From: Robertmurraya massiliosenegalensis JC6
GTDB lineage: Bacteria > Bacillota > Bacilli > Bacillales > Cytobacillaceae
Assembly (NCBI RefSeq): GCF_000311725.1
Contig: NZ_HE978513.1
Location: 486,005-550,004 of the forward strand
DNA: 64,000 nucleotides
Reading direction: 5' to 3'
Shown here: positions 54,664-63,760 of the stretch, piece by piece
Layout: the number at the start of each line of letters is the position of its first letter
Numbering within the stretch: position 1 is the first letter of the stretch
The notes under the pieces: generated by a model
What the model was told of the DNA's origin: nothing
Seen by the model: the letters and a program-made list of their open reading frames with translations, nothing else
Database searches by the model: none
Program-made: the position numbers and the translations under genes

Positions 54664-55515
54664 TTATTTTTTTATCTTACTTGCCTTTTTTGATTTTTGA
54701 CACTTTGGACAAAAGACCGTACCTCTGCCACCAACTACGATTCTTTCAAGTTCAGACGAACAAACCTTACATTCCTCACCTTTTCGTCCGTACACATATA
54801 ATTCCAATTGGAACATTCCAATTTCTCCCTGCGTATTCACATAGGAGCGAACGGTGCTTCCCCCTTTTTCAACTGCTTCCTCTAATGTTTTCACAATTTC
54901 AGCATGTAATGTAACAAGCTCTTTTTGCGATAAGGAATTTGCTGCCCTTTCAGGATGAATACCTGCTTTAAATAAAGATTCATCTACATATATATTCCCT
55001 AGACCAACAACAAGCTTTTGATCTAATAAAACCGTTTTTATACTGCGATTCGTTTTGGCGAGCATTTCTTTCATCCGCTTAACCGTAAATTCTTCAGAGA
55101 AAGGCTCAGGCCCTAGCTGAGATAGTGGCAGTGCATTAAGTTCTTCCCCTTTTTTAAAGAGATGCATCGTTCCAAATTTACGAACATCTCGGTACCGCAA
55201 TTGCGTTCCATCGGTGAAATAAAAAATGACATGGGTATGTTTATCAGGTTGCTCATCTGGAGCAAACAGTCCGTATCTTCCTTCCATCCGCAAATGGGAC
55301 ACAAGAGCAAAGTCAGTTGTATAAATGAGTAAGAATTTCCCTCTTCGGCCAATATGATCAATCACCTGTCCGACTAGAGCATCCTTGAACTGCTCTACTT
55401 CTTCTGGTTGTTTAATGATTTTCGGCCAAGTAACCGAAACTCGTTCAATTTCCTTTCCTTTAACGAGCTGTTCAAGTGTTCTTCGTACCGTTTCAACCTC
55501 TGGTAATTCAGGCAT
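54664..55515 (-). CDS. mutM: formamidopyrimidine-DNA glycosylase
   Basis: A 283-residue Fpg/MutM. Mature Pro2-Glu3 (MPELPEVETVRRTLE) is the catalytic N-terminus; the helix-two-turn-helix region has DQKLVVGLGNIYVDE, and the C-terminal zinc finger C-x2-C-x16-C-x2-C ends with CPKCQKSKK. It removes 8-oxoguanine. The start ATG 55515 has GGTGGGAGAAAC; the longer ORF to 55554 overlaps polA. The extended Lys-rich C-terminus is slightly longer than in B. subtilis. Confidence 0.95.
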   Translation of the reverse strand: MPELPEVETVRRTLEQLVKGKEIERVSVTWPKIIKQPEEVEQFKDALVGQVIDHIGRRGKFLLIYTTDFALVSHLRMEGRYGLFAPDEQPDKHTHVIFYFTDGTQLRYRDVRKFGTMHLFKKGEELNALPLSQLGPEPFSEEFTVKRMKEMLAKTNRSIKTVLLDQKLVVGLGNIYVDESLFKAGIHPERAANSLSQKELVTLHAEIVKTLEEAVEKGGSTVRSYVNTQGEIGMFQLELYVYGRKGEECKVCSSELERIVVGGRGTVFCPKCQKSKKASKIKK

Positions 55516-55535
55516 GTTTCTCCCACCTCGTATCG

Positions 55536-58160
55536 TTATTTTGCATCGAACCAAGTAGGTCCATAGGAGAAATCGACCTTAAGTGGCACTTTTAGTTCAA
55601 CTGCATGCTCCATTACATCTGGAACAATTTCTTTTAATCGTTCAATTTCATCCTTCGGTGCTTCAAAAATCAATTCATCATGAACTTGGAGCAATAATCT
55701 CGTTTTTAGTTCTTCCTTTTCTAATCGTGCAGCCATATCGATCATCGCCTTTTTAATAATATCTGCAGCGCTTCCTTGAATCGGTGTATTCATTGCCGTT
55801 CTTTCAGCAAAGCTACGAATATTAAAATTTCGGCTTGTAATCTCAGGTAAGTACCTTCTCCGTTGTAGAAGAGTCGAGACAAATCCTTTTTGTTTCGCAT
55901 CTTGGACAATTTCTTCCATGTAGTTTTGGACACCTGGATAGCTTTTTAAATACTTCTCAATAAATGTTCCCGCTTCTTTTCTCGTAATATTTAGGCTTTG
56001 GGAAAGACCATAGTCACTAATCCCATACACAATCCCAAAGTTAACAGCCTTGGCATGACGACGCATATTGGAAGTGACCTCATCTTGAGCAACGTGGAAT
56101 ACTTCCATCGCCGTTTTCGTATGAATATCAAGTCCTTCTCTAAAGGCTTCTATTAATTTTTCATCTTCAGCAATATGGGCTAATACACGTAACTCAATTT
56201 GCGAATAGTCTGCGGCAAAAATCACCCAATCTTTTTCAGAAGGGATAAAGGCTTGTCTTATTTTTCTCCCTTCTTCTAACCGAATAGGGATATTTTGCAA
56301 ATTTGGATCGGTCGAGCTTAATCTTCCAGTCTGTGTAAGTGCCTGGTTATAACGAGTATGAACCTTATCATTTTCAGGGTTGACGACTTTCAGTAATCCT
56401 TCAATATATGTTGACTGGAGCTTACCTAATTGTCGATAATGGAGGATTTCTCTGATGATCGCATGCTCTTCCTCGAGTTTCTCTAATACATCAGCGGAAG
56501 TTGAATAACCTGTCTTTGTTTTCTTGATCGCAGGTAACTGTAATTTTTCAAAGAGGATAATCCCAAGCTGTTTTGGTGAGTTAATGTTAAACGCCTCTCC
56601 AGCCAGTTCAAATATCCGTCTCTCGATTTGCACTAATTGCTCATTGATATCCTGTCCCATCTTACGTAGACGTTCTAAATCAATCTTAATCCCAGTCGAT
56701 TCCATGTCCGCTAATATAAGGGATAAAGGCATTTCCAGTTCAAAAAAGAGGTCAGATTGCTCGTTTTCTTCCAATTTTTCTTCCAAAACAGGCTTTAAGT
56801 CATATAACACAATGGCCTTTCTCACCAAATGCTCTGCTAATTGATTTTCTTCAGGGACACTTCTCTTTGCCCCTTTCCCGTAAAAAGCGTCATTTGATTC
56901 GACGTTTCCATGACCATATGTATCAGCAATTGAAGCTATATCATCAATTGTTTCAGACGGATTTAATAAATAGGAGGCAATTAATAAATCAAATTCAATT
57001 CCTTTTAAATGAAGATCATGATGTCTTAAAGATACTTCAGAACGCTTTGCATCATAGACCCACTTCTTTTTCGTTTCGTCCTCTGCCCATTTTTTAAAGT
57101 CATCCGATTTTAAAGCTAGCTCAGTTGAGATGAAGTAACTTCCTTGCTTATTTACAACAGCAAAGCCGATAATTGGTGCGTAATGATAATTGTCCTCTAA
57201 TATCTCCACATATAAGGCTGATTCATCCATAAATAGCGCATCGGATACTTCTTGCACGATTTCAAACTCGATATCCTCTAAAGGTTTGGTCTCTTCCACC
57301 ACATCAAGTTTTTCTAAAAGAGAATTAAATCCTAATTCTTTAAAAAGTTTCACGACATTTTCTGGTTCATAAGATTCATATTCAATTTCACCTAATTCTA
57401 CCTTAACAGGTGCATCACGAATGATCGTTGCTAGGTCCTTGCTCATTCGTGCTTGATCTTGAAATTCTTCAATCTTTTCCTTTAGCTTTTTCCCATTGAC
57501 CTGATCGATTGAATTTAACAGATTATCAACCGTCTGAAATTCTTTTAGAAGTTTAATAGCGGTCTTCTCTCCAACTCCAGGAATACCTGGGATATTATCT
57601 GAGTTATCGCCCATTAATCCCTTCATTTCAATAATTTGCTCCGGTGTTAAGCCATACTTTTCCTTTATATGATCAGGGGTGTATTCTTCAATATCAGTTA
57701 TTCCTTTGCGCGTAATCGCAACGGTCGTTTTGTCAGAGCTCAATTGAGTTAAGTCTTTATCTCCAGAAATGACCTTCACTTCGAAACCATCTTGTTCTGC
57801 CTTCAACGATAAGGTACCGATAATATCGTCTGCTTCAAAATTCTCTAACTCATAACGAGGAATTCGGTAAGCATCTAATAGCTCACGAATATATGGAAAC
57901 TGCTCCGATAATTCTGGTGGTGTTTTTTGTCTTCCACCTTTATATTCGCTAAATGTTTTATGTCTGAACGTTGTTTTGCCCGCATCAAAAACCACCATAA
58001 TATGGGTTGGTTTTTCTTCTTCAAGTATTTTCATGAGCATCATTGTAAAACCATAAACAGCGTTTGTATGTATTCCCTTCTCATTGTTTAATAAGGGCAA
58101 AGCAAAAAATGCTCGATAAGCAATACTATTTCCATCAATTAACACTAACTTTTTCGACAT
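55536..58160 (-). CDS. polA: DNA polymerase I
   Basis: An 874-residue Pol I. 5'-3' exonuclease (1-290; LVLIDGNSIAYRAFFALP, GLMGDNSDNIPG), a degenerate 3'-5' exonuclease-like domain (about 300-465) lacking the DEDD residues, as in other Bacillus enzymes, and the polymerase domain (about 470-874; ADYSQIELRVLAH, RHAKAVNFGIVYG, QVHDELIFE). It fills gaps and removes RNA primers. It precedes mutM in one unit and follows the hflKC terminator by 20 bases. Confidence 0.96.
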   Translation of the reverse strand: MSKKLVLIDGNSIAYRAFFALPLLNNEKGIHTNAVYGFTMMLMKILEEEKPTHIMVVFDAGKTTFRHKTFSEYKGGRQKTPPELSEQFPYIRELLDAYRIPRYELENFEADDIIGTLSLKAEQDGFEVKVISGDKDLTQLSSDKTTVAITRKGITDIEEYTPDHIKEKYGLTPEQIIEMKGLMGDNSDNIPGIPGVGEKTAIKLLKEFQTVDNLLNSIDQVNGKKLKEKIEEFQDQARMSKDLATIIRDAPVKVELGEIEYESYEPENVVKLFKELGFNSLLEKLDVVEETKPLEDIEFEIVQEVSDALFMDESALYVEILEDNYHYAPIIGFAVVNKQGSYFISTELALKSDDFKKWAEDETKKKWVYDAKRSEVSLRHHDLHLKGIEFDLLIASYLLNPSETIDDIASIADTYGHGNVESNDAFYGKGAKRSVPEENQLAEHLVRKAIVLYDLKPVLEEKLEENEQSDLFFELEMPLSLILADMESTGIKIDLERLRKMGQDINEQLVQIERRIFELAGEAFNINSPKQLGIILFEKLQLPAIKKTKTGYSTSADVLEKLEEEHAIIREILHYRQLGKLQSTYIEGLLKVVNPENDKVHTRYNQALTQTGRLSSTDPNLQNIPIRLEEGRKIRQAFIPSEKDWVIFAADYSQIELRVLAHIAEDEKLIEAFREGLDIHTKTAMEVFHVAQDEVTSNMRRHAKAVNFGIVYGISDYGLSQSLNITRKEAGTFIEKYLKSYPGVQNYMEEIVQDAKQKGFVSTLLQRRRYLPEITSRNFNIRSFAERTAMNTPIQGSAADIIKKAMIDMAARLEKEELKTRLLLQVHDELIFEAPKDEIERLKEIVPDVMEHAVELKVPLKVDFSYGPTWFDAK

Positions 58161-58178
58161 TTATTCCACACCTTCCAC

Positions 58179-58250
58179 AAAAAAACCGTTATTTTCCTCC
58201 TTATATTCTATCATGAGAATATATAGAAGGAAAAATAACGGCTTTTTAAT
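58179..58250 (-). terminator. long hairpin terminator between hflC and polA
   Basis: AGCCGTTATTTTTCCTTCTATATATTC-type arm pairs over more than 20 positions with the opposite arm ending AAAATAACGG, followed by seven T on the minus strand. It ends 18 bases before the polA ATG, so it lies where the polA promoter would be expected. Confidence 0.75.
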
Positions 58251-58353
58251 TAAGGCTTATTTCATAAACTTTGTTGCTATCGAAACTGAATGATATCGAT
58301 TATCTAAAAATCAGGGTCATTTTCTATAATCATTTGAATATGAAAAACCAATT

Positions 58354-59292
58354 TTATTCAGTATATCCCATTAAAAGTCGTGCATATGGTGAATCTGATG
58401 GCAGCACAATGACCGTTTGATCATTAATCGTTTTCTTATAGGATTCGAGCGTTCTAAATAAAGAGTAGAATTCTGGGTCCTTTGAAAAAGCTTCGTTATA
58501 GATTCTCGCTGCTTCTGCTTCCCCTTCTGCTCTGATAATCTCAGCTTCTGCCTGAGCTTTGGAGAGCATTTCTCGAACCACTCTATCTGTTTCTGCTTCA
58601 ATCTGGTTCTTATCTGCGTCTCCTCTAGATAAATAATCTTGTGCTGTTGAATGACGTTCAGAGATCATTCTTGTAAAAACTGATTGTTCATTTTCCACAG
58701 GTAAATCAGTTCGCTTAATCCGTACATCTGTAACGACAATTCCATAATTATCGTTGGCTAGAAGTTCATTTACTTTCTCAGTTATACGGTCATTTAAGGA
58801 ACCACGTGAGGACTTTTCATCATTGATGATCTCATCGTAATCAAGTTGCCCTAATTCTGCACGAACAACAGAATAGATAAATTCTTCCATCCGTGATTCT
58901 GCACCTACAGTCGTTCTCGCATTAGAAATCATTAATTTCGGGTCTTCAATTCGCCAAACTGCGTAATTATCGATCAACATTCTCTTTTTATCTTTCGTAT
59001 TAATCTCCGCTTCACTGACATCATATGTCATTTGATACTTCGGTAATGAAGTGACCGATTGGATGAAAGGAATCTTGAAAGATATTCCTGGGGAATCGTC
59101 TATTCTAACAACCTCTCCGAATTGACGGACTACTTTATATTCTCCTTCCTTTACGACAAAGACGTTTGTTAATACGACAGCAAGAATACCAATTATGATA
59201 ACTGCGAAGATGCCAAGTTTAATATACGAACGGCCATTAAAACCATTCCCGCCACCACGTTCGTTCATATCAATCACATTTGGATCACTCAT
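58354..59292 (-). CDS. hflC: HflC, SPFH-family protease modulator
   Basis: A 312-residue membrane protein with one N-terminal span (about 24-46) and an SPFH/prohibitin domain (FVVKEGEYKVVRQFGEVVRI, PFIQSVTSLPKYQM), then a coiled coil rich in Ala and Glu (EAETDRVVREMLSKAQAEAE). HflC with HflK forms the cage around FtsH. Its ATG overlaps the hflK stop as TAATG, so they are coupled. Confidence 0.9.
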   Translation of the reverse strand: MSDPNVIDMNERGGGNGFNGRSYIKLGIFAVIIIGILAVVLTNVFVVKEGEYKVVRQFGEVVRIDDSPGISFKIPFIQSVTSLPKYQMTYDVSEAEINTKDKKRMLIDNYAVWRIEDPKLMISNARTTVGAESRMEEFIYSVVRAELGQLDYDEIINDEKSSRGSLNDRITEKVNELLANDNYGIVVTDVRIKRTDLPVENEQSVFTRMISERHSTAQDYLSRGDADKNQIEAETDRVVREMLSKAQAEAEIIRAEGEAEAARIYNEAFSKDPEFYSLFRTLESYKKTINDQTVIVLPSDSPYARLLMGYTE

Positions 59293-60272
59293 TATTGATT
59301 TCCACTCCCTTCTGCCGGTGCTTGTTCTTGTTCTTGTGCTTTTGGCTGATTATTCTCAAGTGGACGAATCGGGAAATACTTCATTGTATTCCCATCATCA
59401 TTCATAATATAGATTTCGGTACCTGGCAGTACTTCTTCTAACGTTTCTAATACTAATCGTTGTCTTGTAATATCAGGGTTGTTTTTATATTCGTTATATA
59501 ATTCGTTAAAGACTGCGACACTACCACGGGCTGCTTCTATACGAGCGGATTTTTCCCCCTGTGCCCTAGATTCGATCGCCTTCACTTCCCCTTTTGCTTC
59601 ATTTTCCTTTTGATTCTTGTATTTTTCAGCTTCGTTTCGCTTCGTATTCATCGTTTCCCGGGCATCTGTCACTTGAGTAAACGCTTGACGAACTTCATCA
59701 TTTGGAAGCTCTACATCCTGCAACTTGACCCCAAGAATGGAAATTCCAATATCGTATTTTGTAATTAAGGTTGAAAGCAACTCCCTTACTTCGCCTTCAA
59801 TTTCCGCTTTTCCTGAAGTTAATGCATCATCGATTTCTGAACTTCCAATTATACTTCTCAACGATGCAGAAGTGGCATCCCGTAAGATTTCTCTAGGATT
59901 ATCTGCATTAAACAAGTACTTACCAGGTTCTATAATTTTCCATTGCACAACTAAATCTGCAAGGACGATATTTTCATCCCCTGTTATCATTTTTGTTTCA
60001 TCTGGAAACTCAACAATTTCTCCATCTTTCTCTTCGAAACCAAATTGGAGACTAAATGTTTCTTTCGAGAGCTTTTCTACACTTTGGATTGGCCAAGGCA
60101 ATTTAAAATTCAACCCAGGCTCCGTAATCCCTTCTTCTACTTTTCCAAAGGTTAGAATCACGGCTTGCTCTGATTCATCTACTGTGTACCAAGTTGTAAA
60201 GGCCACTATACTTAATACAGCAATGGCAATTACAAGACCAGCAATTGTATAAATTCGTTTTAAACTAATCAT
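59292..60272 (-). CDS. hflK: HflK, SPFH-family protease modulator
   Basis: A 326-residue partner of HflC: single span (about 8-28), SPFH domain (VDESEQAVILTFGKVEEGI, PGLNFKLPWPIQSVEKLSK), coiled coil (EAEKYKNQKENEAKGEVKAI) and a Gln/Glu/Pro-rich tail (NNQPKAQEQEQAPAEGSGNQ). The start ATG 60272 has AAAGGAGAACTT. The pair lies between phoR and polA, where B. subtilis has none. Confidence 0.9.
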   Translation of the reverse strand: MISLKRIYTIAGLVIAIAVLSIVAFTTWYTVDESEQAVILTFGKVEEGITEPGLNFKLPWPIQSVEKLSKETFSLQFGFEEKDGEIVEFPDETKMITGDENIVLADLVVQWKIIEPGKYLFNADNPREILRDATSASLRSIIGSSEIDDALTSGKAEIEGEVRELLSTLITKYDIGISILGVKLQDVELPNDEVRQAFTQVTDARETMNTKRNEAEKYKNQKENEAKGEVKAIESRAQGEKSARIEAARGSVAVFNELYNEYKNNPDITRQRLVLETLEEVLPGTEIYIMNDDGNTMKYFPIRPLENNQPKAQEQEQAPAEGSGNQ

Positions 60273-60357
60273 AAGTTCTCCTTTCTTCAAAACAAATTTC
60301 CCTAAGCATTATTACGATTCAATGACAAAAAGGTTTCAATTCTCTGACATAATAAAA

Positions 60358-60394
60358 TTAAAAACGGTAAAAGCCCTTAGACCTTTACCGTCAA
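60358..60394 (-). terminator. terminator of phoPR
   Basis: 8-bp stem ACGGTAAA / TTTACCGT with an inner GGTCTAAGGGC loop and T-run on the minus strand, just after phoR. Confidence 0.8.
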
Positions 60395-60400
60395 TTCGTT

Positions 60401-62188
60401 TTATCTTTTCTCTTTTGGAAAAGTTTTATGAAGTTCGATTGTAAATGTTGTACCTTTACCTAACTTACTTTCCACGCTAATTTTTCCTTTATGAGCTTCT
60501 ACCAAATGCTTAACAATTGCAAGGCCCAACCCTGTACCGCCTGAATTTCGGCTTCTCGCTTTATCAACACGATAGAATCGTTCAAAAATTCGAGGGATTT
60601 CCTCTTGGGCGATTCCGATTCCCGTATCTGAAATGGAAACAGCGACAGAATTGAGTCCTTCCTTCATGGAAATCGTTACTCGACCACCTTGTAGACTATA
60701 AGAAATTGCGTTACTAATTAAATTGATAAATATTTGTTTTAATCGATAGTAATCGCCATCAATCGTTATTTCTTTTTCCAATGGTTCAAGAATTAATTCG
60801 ATCTCTTTTTCTTCCGCTTTCTGACATAATATCGGCAGCATTTCTTCTAATAGCTGGTTCATATGAACGTCACGAATAGCCAGGGTATAGCCTTGCTGCT
60901 CGATTTTCGATAACTCAAGTAAATCGAGAATTAATGACTGCAATCGATCACTTTCCTCTAAAATAATGCGAAGAAAATGCTCTAGCGTTTCCTTGTCTTC
61001 CTTTGCACCGTCTAATAATGTTTCTGTAAATCCTTTAATGGACGTAACAGGCGTTTTCAGTTCATGCGATACATTTGCGACAAAGTCTTTTCTCACTTGC
61101 TCCAGTTTCTTAATTTCTGTAATATCATGAAAAACGAGTAAAATCCCTTTCCACTCTTCATTTGTTCCTAAGATGGGCACTCCATATACTTCAAAATAGC
61201 GTCTTTCAATCCCGATCGGCAGATGCATTTGTTTTTTTGCTTTATGCTCAGTCATAAAGATTTCTTCTATCATATCAGAAATTTCTTTATGCTCTATCAC
61301 ATGATAATAAAGTCTATTCAAATAATTTTGCTTTTCTACACGAAATATTTCAATAAAAGTTCGATTGATTAAATTGATGTGACCTTTACTATTGATAAGG
61401 AGAAGTCCACTACCCATATTTTCAATGAGGGCACTTAACCGGCCTTGTTGGATTTCGTTTGCCTTGACCATCCCTTGCAGATTTCTTGCTAAAATATTGA
61501 TAGACGTACTTAGCATACCTGTTTCTTCAAGAGGGTCCTCATATGTACGAGCACGATAATTCCCTTTTGCCAATTCAATCGCAACCTTTGTTGCCGATTC
61601 AATGGGCTTCGTATATCTTGCAGTAATCCGTGAACCTAATATGAGGATAACGACAAGTGCTAATCCTAAACAAATAATTAAGACCCACCAAATTTGTTGA
61701 TAAGCCTTTTGAATTTCTGTTAACCTTGAACTTAAAAATATATATCCTTCTTCTGAGCCATTTCTTTCAATTGAATCCCAATAATAGTGTAGATTGAAAC
61801 CGCCCCCTACTTCGAGCGCTTGTACATTAGCCCTTCCATCCAGCTTTTCTTCAATAATATTTTCAACAATAGTTAAGTGCCTATTTTGATCAACTTGACT
61901 ATCTAGGCTACCACTGTCATAAAGAAGCTTCCCATTTAAGTCTACTACAGAAATCCTACTGTTGAGTGTATTACTAAATGACTCCAATTCATTTTCTTTC
62001 AGCTGATGGAGTCCTCCACCTTCTTCTATAAAAGCGGCAATAAGGCTACTTTCCTTACTCAATCGTGAATCATATGTATTGATGAAATGATTTTTGAATA
62101 ATTGGCCCAGCAATATCCCTAAACCAATTAATACGATAAAAATGAGGGTGATTAAACCGAAAAGGAGCCTCGTTCTATACTTTGTCAT
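60401..62188 (-). CDS. phoR: phosphate-response sensor kinase PhoR
   Basis: A 595-residue kinase: N-terminal span (8-30), extracellular sensor (about 31-160), second span (about 165-187), HAMP (about 188-240), PAS (about 245-355), HisKA (FVANVSHELKTPVTSIKGF, His near 375) and HATPase (SNAISYSLQGG, GGTGLGLAIVKHLV). It senses phosphate starvation through wall teichoic acid intermediates in B. subtilis. It overlaps phoP by 4 bases. Confidence 0.94.
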   Translation of the reverse strand: MTKYRTRLLFGLITLIFIVLIGLGILLGQLFKNHFINTYDSRLSKESSLIAAFIEEGGGLHQLKENELESFSNTLNSRISVVDLNGKLLYDSGSLDSQVDQNRHLTIVENIIEEKLDGRANVQALEVGGGFNLHYYWDSIERNGSEEGYIFLSSRLTEIQKAYQQIWWVLIICLGLALVVILILGSRITARYTKPIESATKVAIELAKGNYRARTYEDPLEETGMLSTSINILARNLQGMVKANEIQQGRLSALIENMGSGLLLINSKGHINLINRTFIEIFRVEKQNYLNRLYYHVIEHKEISDMIEEIFMTEHKAKKQMHLPIGIERRYFEVYGVPILGTNEEWKGILLVFHDITEIKKLEQVRKDFVANVSHELKTPVTSIKGFTETLLDGAKEDKETLEHFLRIILEESDRLQSLILDLLELSKIEQQGYTLAIRDVHMNQLLEEMLPILCQKAEEKEIELILEPLEKEITIDGDYYRLKQIFINLISNAISYSLQGGRVTISMKEGLNSVAVSISDTGIGIAQEEIPRIFERFYRVDKARSRNSGGTGLGLAIVKHLVEAHKGKISVESKLGKGTTFTIELHKTFPKEKR

Positions 62189-62898
62189 TCTCCTTTAGGC
62201 TCCTCCATCTTATAACCTAATCCACGAATCGTTTTAATAAAACTTGGTTTTTTAGAATCCTCTTCGATTTTTTCACGAAGATGACTAATATGAACATCGA
62301 CAATTCTTGTATCCCCAGCAAAGTCATAATTCCACACAGCACTTAACAACTGATCCCGTGTTAATACTCGCCCTTTATGCTGGGCTAAATAAAGGAGGAG
62401 TTCAAATTCCTTTGGTGTTAATTCTAACTGCTCATCATCAAAATAGGCTTCATAATGTTCTGGGAATATTTTTAAAGATTTTACTTTTATATAATCCGTC
62501 TTCTCTTCCTCTTGTCCCTCTGCTACAGGCTGAACCTGAATTCTACGAAGAATCGCTTTGACCCTTGCCACTACCTCACGAGGGCTAAACGGCTTCGTCA
62601 TATAATCGTCGGCACCCAATTCTAATCCTAAAACTTTATCAAATTCTTCGTCTTTCGCTGTTAACATCAGAATAGGAGTTGTTACCTTTTGCTGTCTAAG
62701 ATGCTTACATACTTCTATCCCGTCCATTTTTGGTAGCATTAAATCAAGAATAATAAAGTCCGGCTGCTCAGAAATGGCTAAGTTTTTCCCTTCTTCACCA
62801 TCCATTGCTGTAATCACTTCATAACCTGCTTGTTGTAAATTATATTGTAATAACGTAACAATCGATTGTTCATCATCAACGACAAGTATTTTTTTCAC
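62185..62898 (-). CDS. phoP: phosphate-response regulator PhoP
   Basis: A 237-residue OmpR-family regulator: receiver (1-120; ILVVDDEQSIVTLLQYNLQQ, phospho-Asp in IILDLMLPKMDG, Lys in DYMTKPFSPRE) and winged helix (about 140-237). The start is GTG 62898 with GGGGGA 7 bases upstream, giving 237 residues like B. subtilis PhoP; the ORF to 62955 adds an unsupported leader. It controls the Pho regulon. Confidence 0.94.
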   Translation of the reverse strand: MKKILVVDDEQSIVTLLQYNLQQAGYEVITAMDGEEGKNLAISEQPDFIILDLMLPKMDGIEVCKHLRQQKVTTPILMLTAKDEEFDKVLGLELGADDYMTKPFSPREVVARVKAILRRIQVQPVAEGQEEEKTDYIKVKSLKIFPEHYEAYFDDEQLELTPKEFELLLYLAQHKGRVLTRDQLLSAVWNYDFAGDTRIVDVHISHLREKIEEDSKKPSFIKTIRGLGYKMEEPKGE

Positions 62899-62967
62899 GA
62901 GTAAATCCCCCTGTCCTACAGTTGTCCATACGTCCATTATAATATAATTTTGCATTCGAGTACGAAA

Positions 62968-62984
62968 TTTACAATTCTTTTACA
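62968..62984 (+). promoter_or_regulatory. candidate Pho-box pair upstream of phoPR
   Basis: TTTACA at 62968-62973 and TTTACA at 62979-62984 are direct repeats with an 11-base period, the spacing of PhoP boxes. They lie 70-86 bases from the phoP start, on the opposite strand to it, which would suit autoregulation by repression or by a second promoter. Confidence 0.4.
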
Positions 62985-63162
62985 AAGTGGACCAATTTCA
63001 TCATAGTGTTTCTCAAGTTAAAAAACGAACGAATGTAACTCTAAACAAGATAAATATTAGAATAAGTTCAAATGATTCATGTTAGATATATTCGTTTTTT
63101 AATTTCCTTCGTACATGGTGAAAACGACTCAAGACAGTGATTTTTTGAAAAATATTTTTTTT

Positions 63163-63192
63163 AAAAAAAGATGCACGTTATGTGCACCTTTA
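63163..63192 (-). terminator. terminator of the MaoC-like gene
   Basis: 8-bp stem AGGTGCAC / GTGCATCT with a 5-base loop and seven T on the minus strand. The stem overlaps the last codon and stop region. Confidence 0.8.
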
Positions 63193-63675
63193 AAAATTCT
63201 CTAACGCTTGCCCTTCCATTCTGGCGAGACGTTCTGGTGGAGAAACAGCTAATTGTCCTTGGATGACCAATTCTTCTTTTTCATTTGTACCTTCTACTCG
63301 AATTTGGATCGTATTCATGCTTCGATTGACATCAGTCACTTCAAATAACAGTTCAATCGTACCATAATGATAGACAGGTTTTAAAAAAGTAATTTCCTGT
63401 TTATGAACATGACTTCCTGGACCAGGTAAATATTTTGAAACGGCAGAAGTGATGATTCCTGTTAGCATAATCGTTGGTACAAGTGGTTTTTTATATGAAG
63501 TTTGCGAAGCATAATCATGCTGAATATAAAGTGGGTTCGCATCATCTGTTAACCCCAAATATAAGAGCAAATCCTTATCTTCAATTTTCTCTGTTAAAGA
63601 TAATTTCTCACCAATCGTTATTTCATCGATCATTCTTCCTAATTTCCGTTTCCTTCCTAACAACAAATTCCCCAC
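63190..63675 (-). CDS. MaoC-like hotdog-fold dehydratase
   Basis: A 147-161 residue hotdog protein of the MaoC/PaaZ type: the hydratase-like helix DDANPLYIQHDYASQT has Asp and His at the expected catalytic places, then GPGSHVHKQEITFLKPVY. Many act on enoyl-CoA thioesters. The start could be ATG 63633 with TTAGGAAGA or GTG 63675; the shorter form begins nearer the fold. It lies upstream of phoP, where mdh is expected to follow. Substrate unknown. Confidence 0.75.
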   Translation of the reverse strand: MGNLLLGRKRKLGRMIDEITIGEKLSLTEKIEDKDLLLYLGLTDDANPLYIQHDYASQTSYKKPLVPTIMLTGIITSAVSKYLPGPGSHVHKQEITFLKPVYHYGTIELLFEVTDVNRSMNTIQIRVEGTNEKEELVIQGQLAVSPPERLARMEGQALENF

Positions 63676-63760
63676 CCCTATCTATTTTGTAAACGCATAC
63701 ATTGTTGTTTATAAAAATAACCTCACCTAATTTTACCATAAAGAAAAGATAAAAAGAAAA

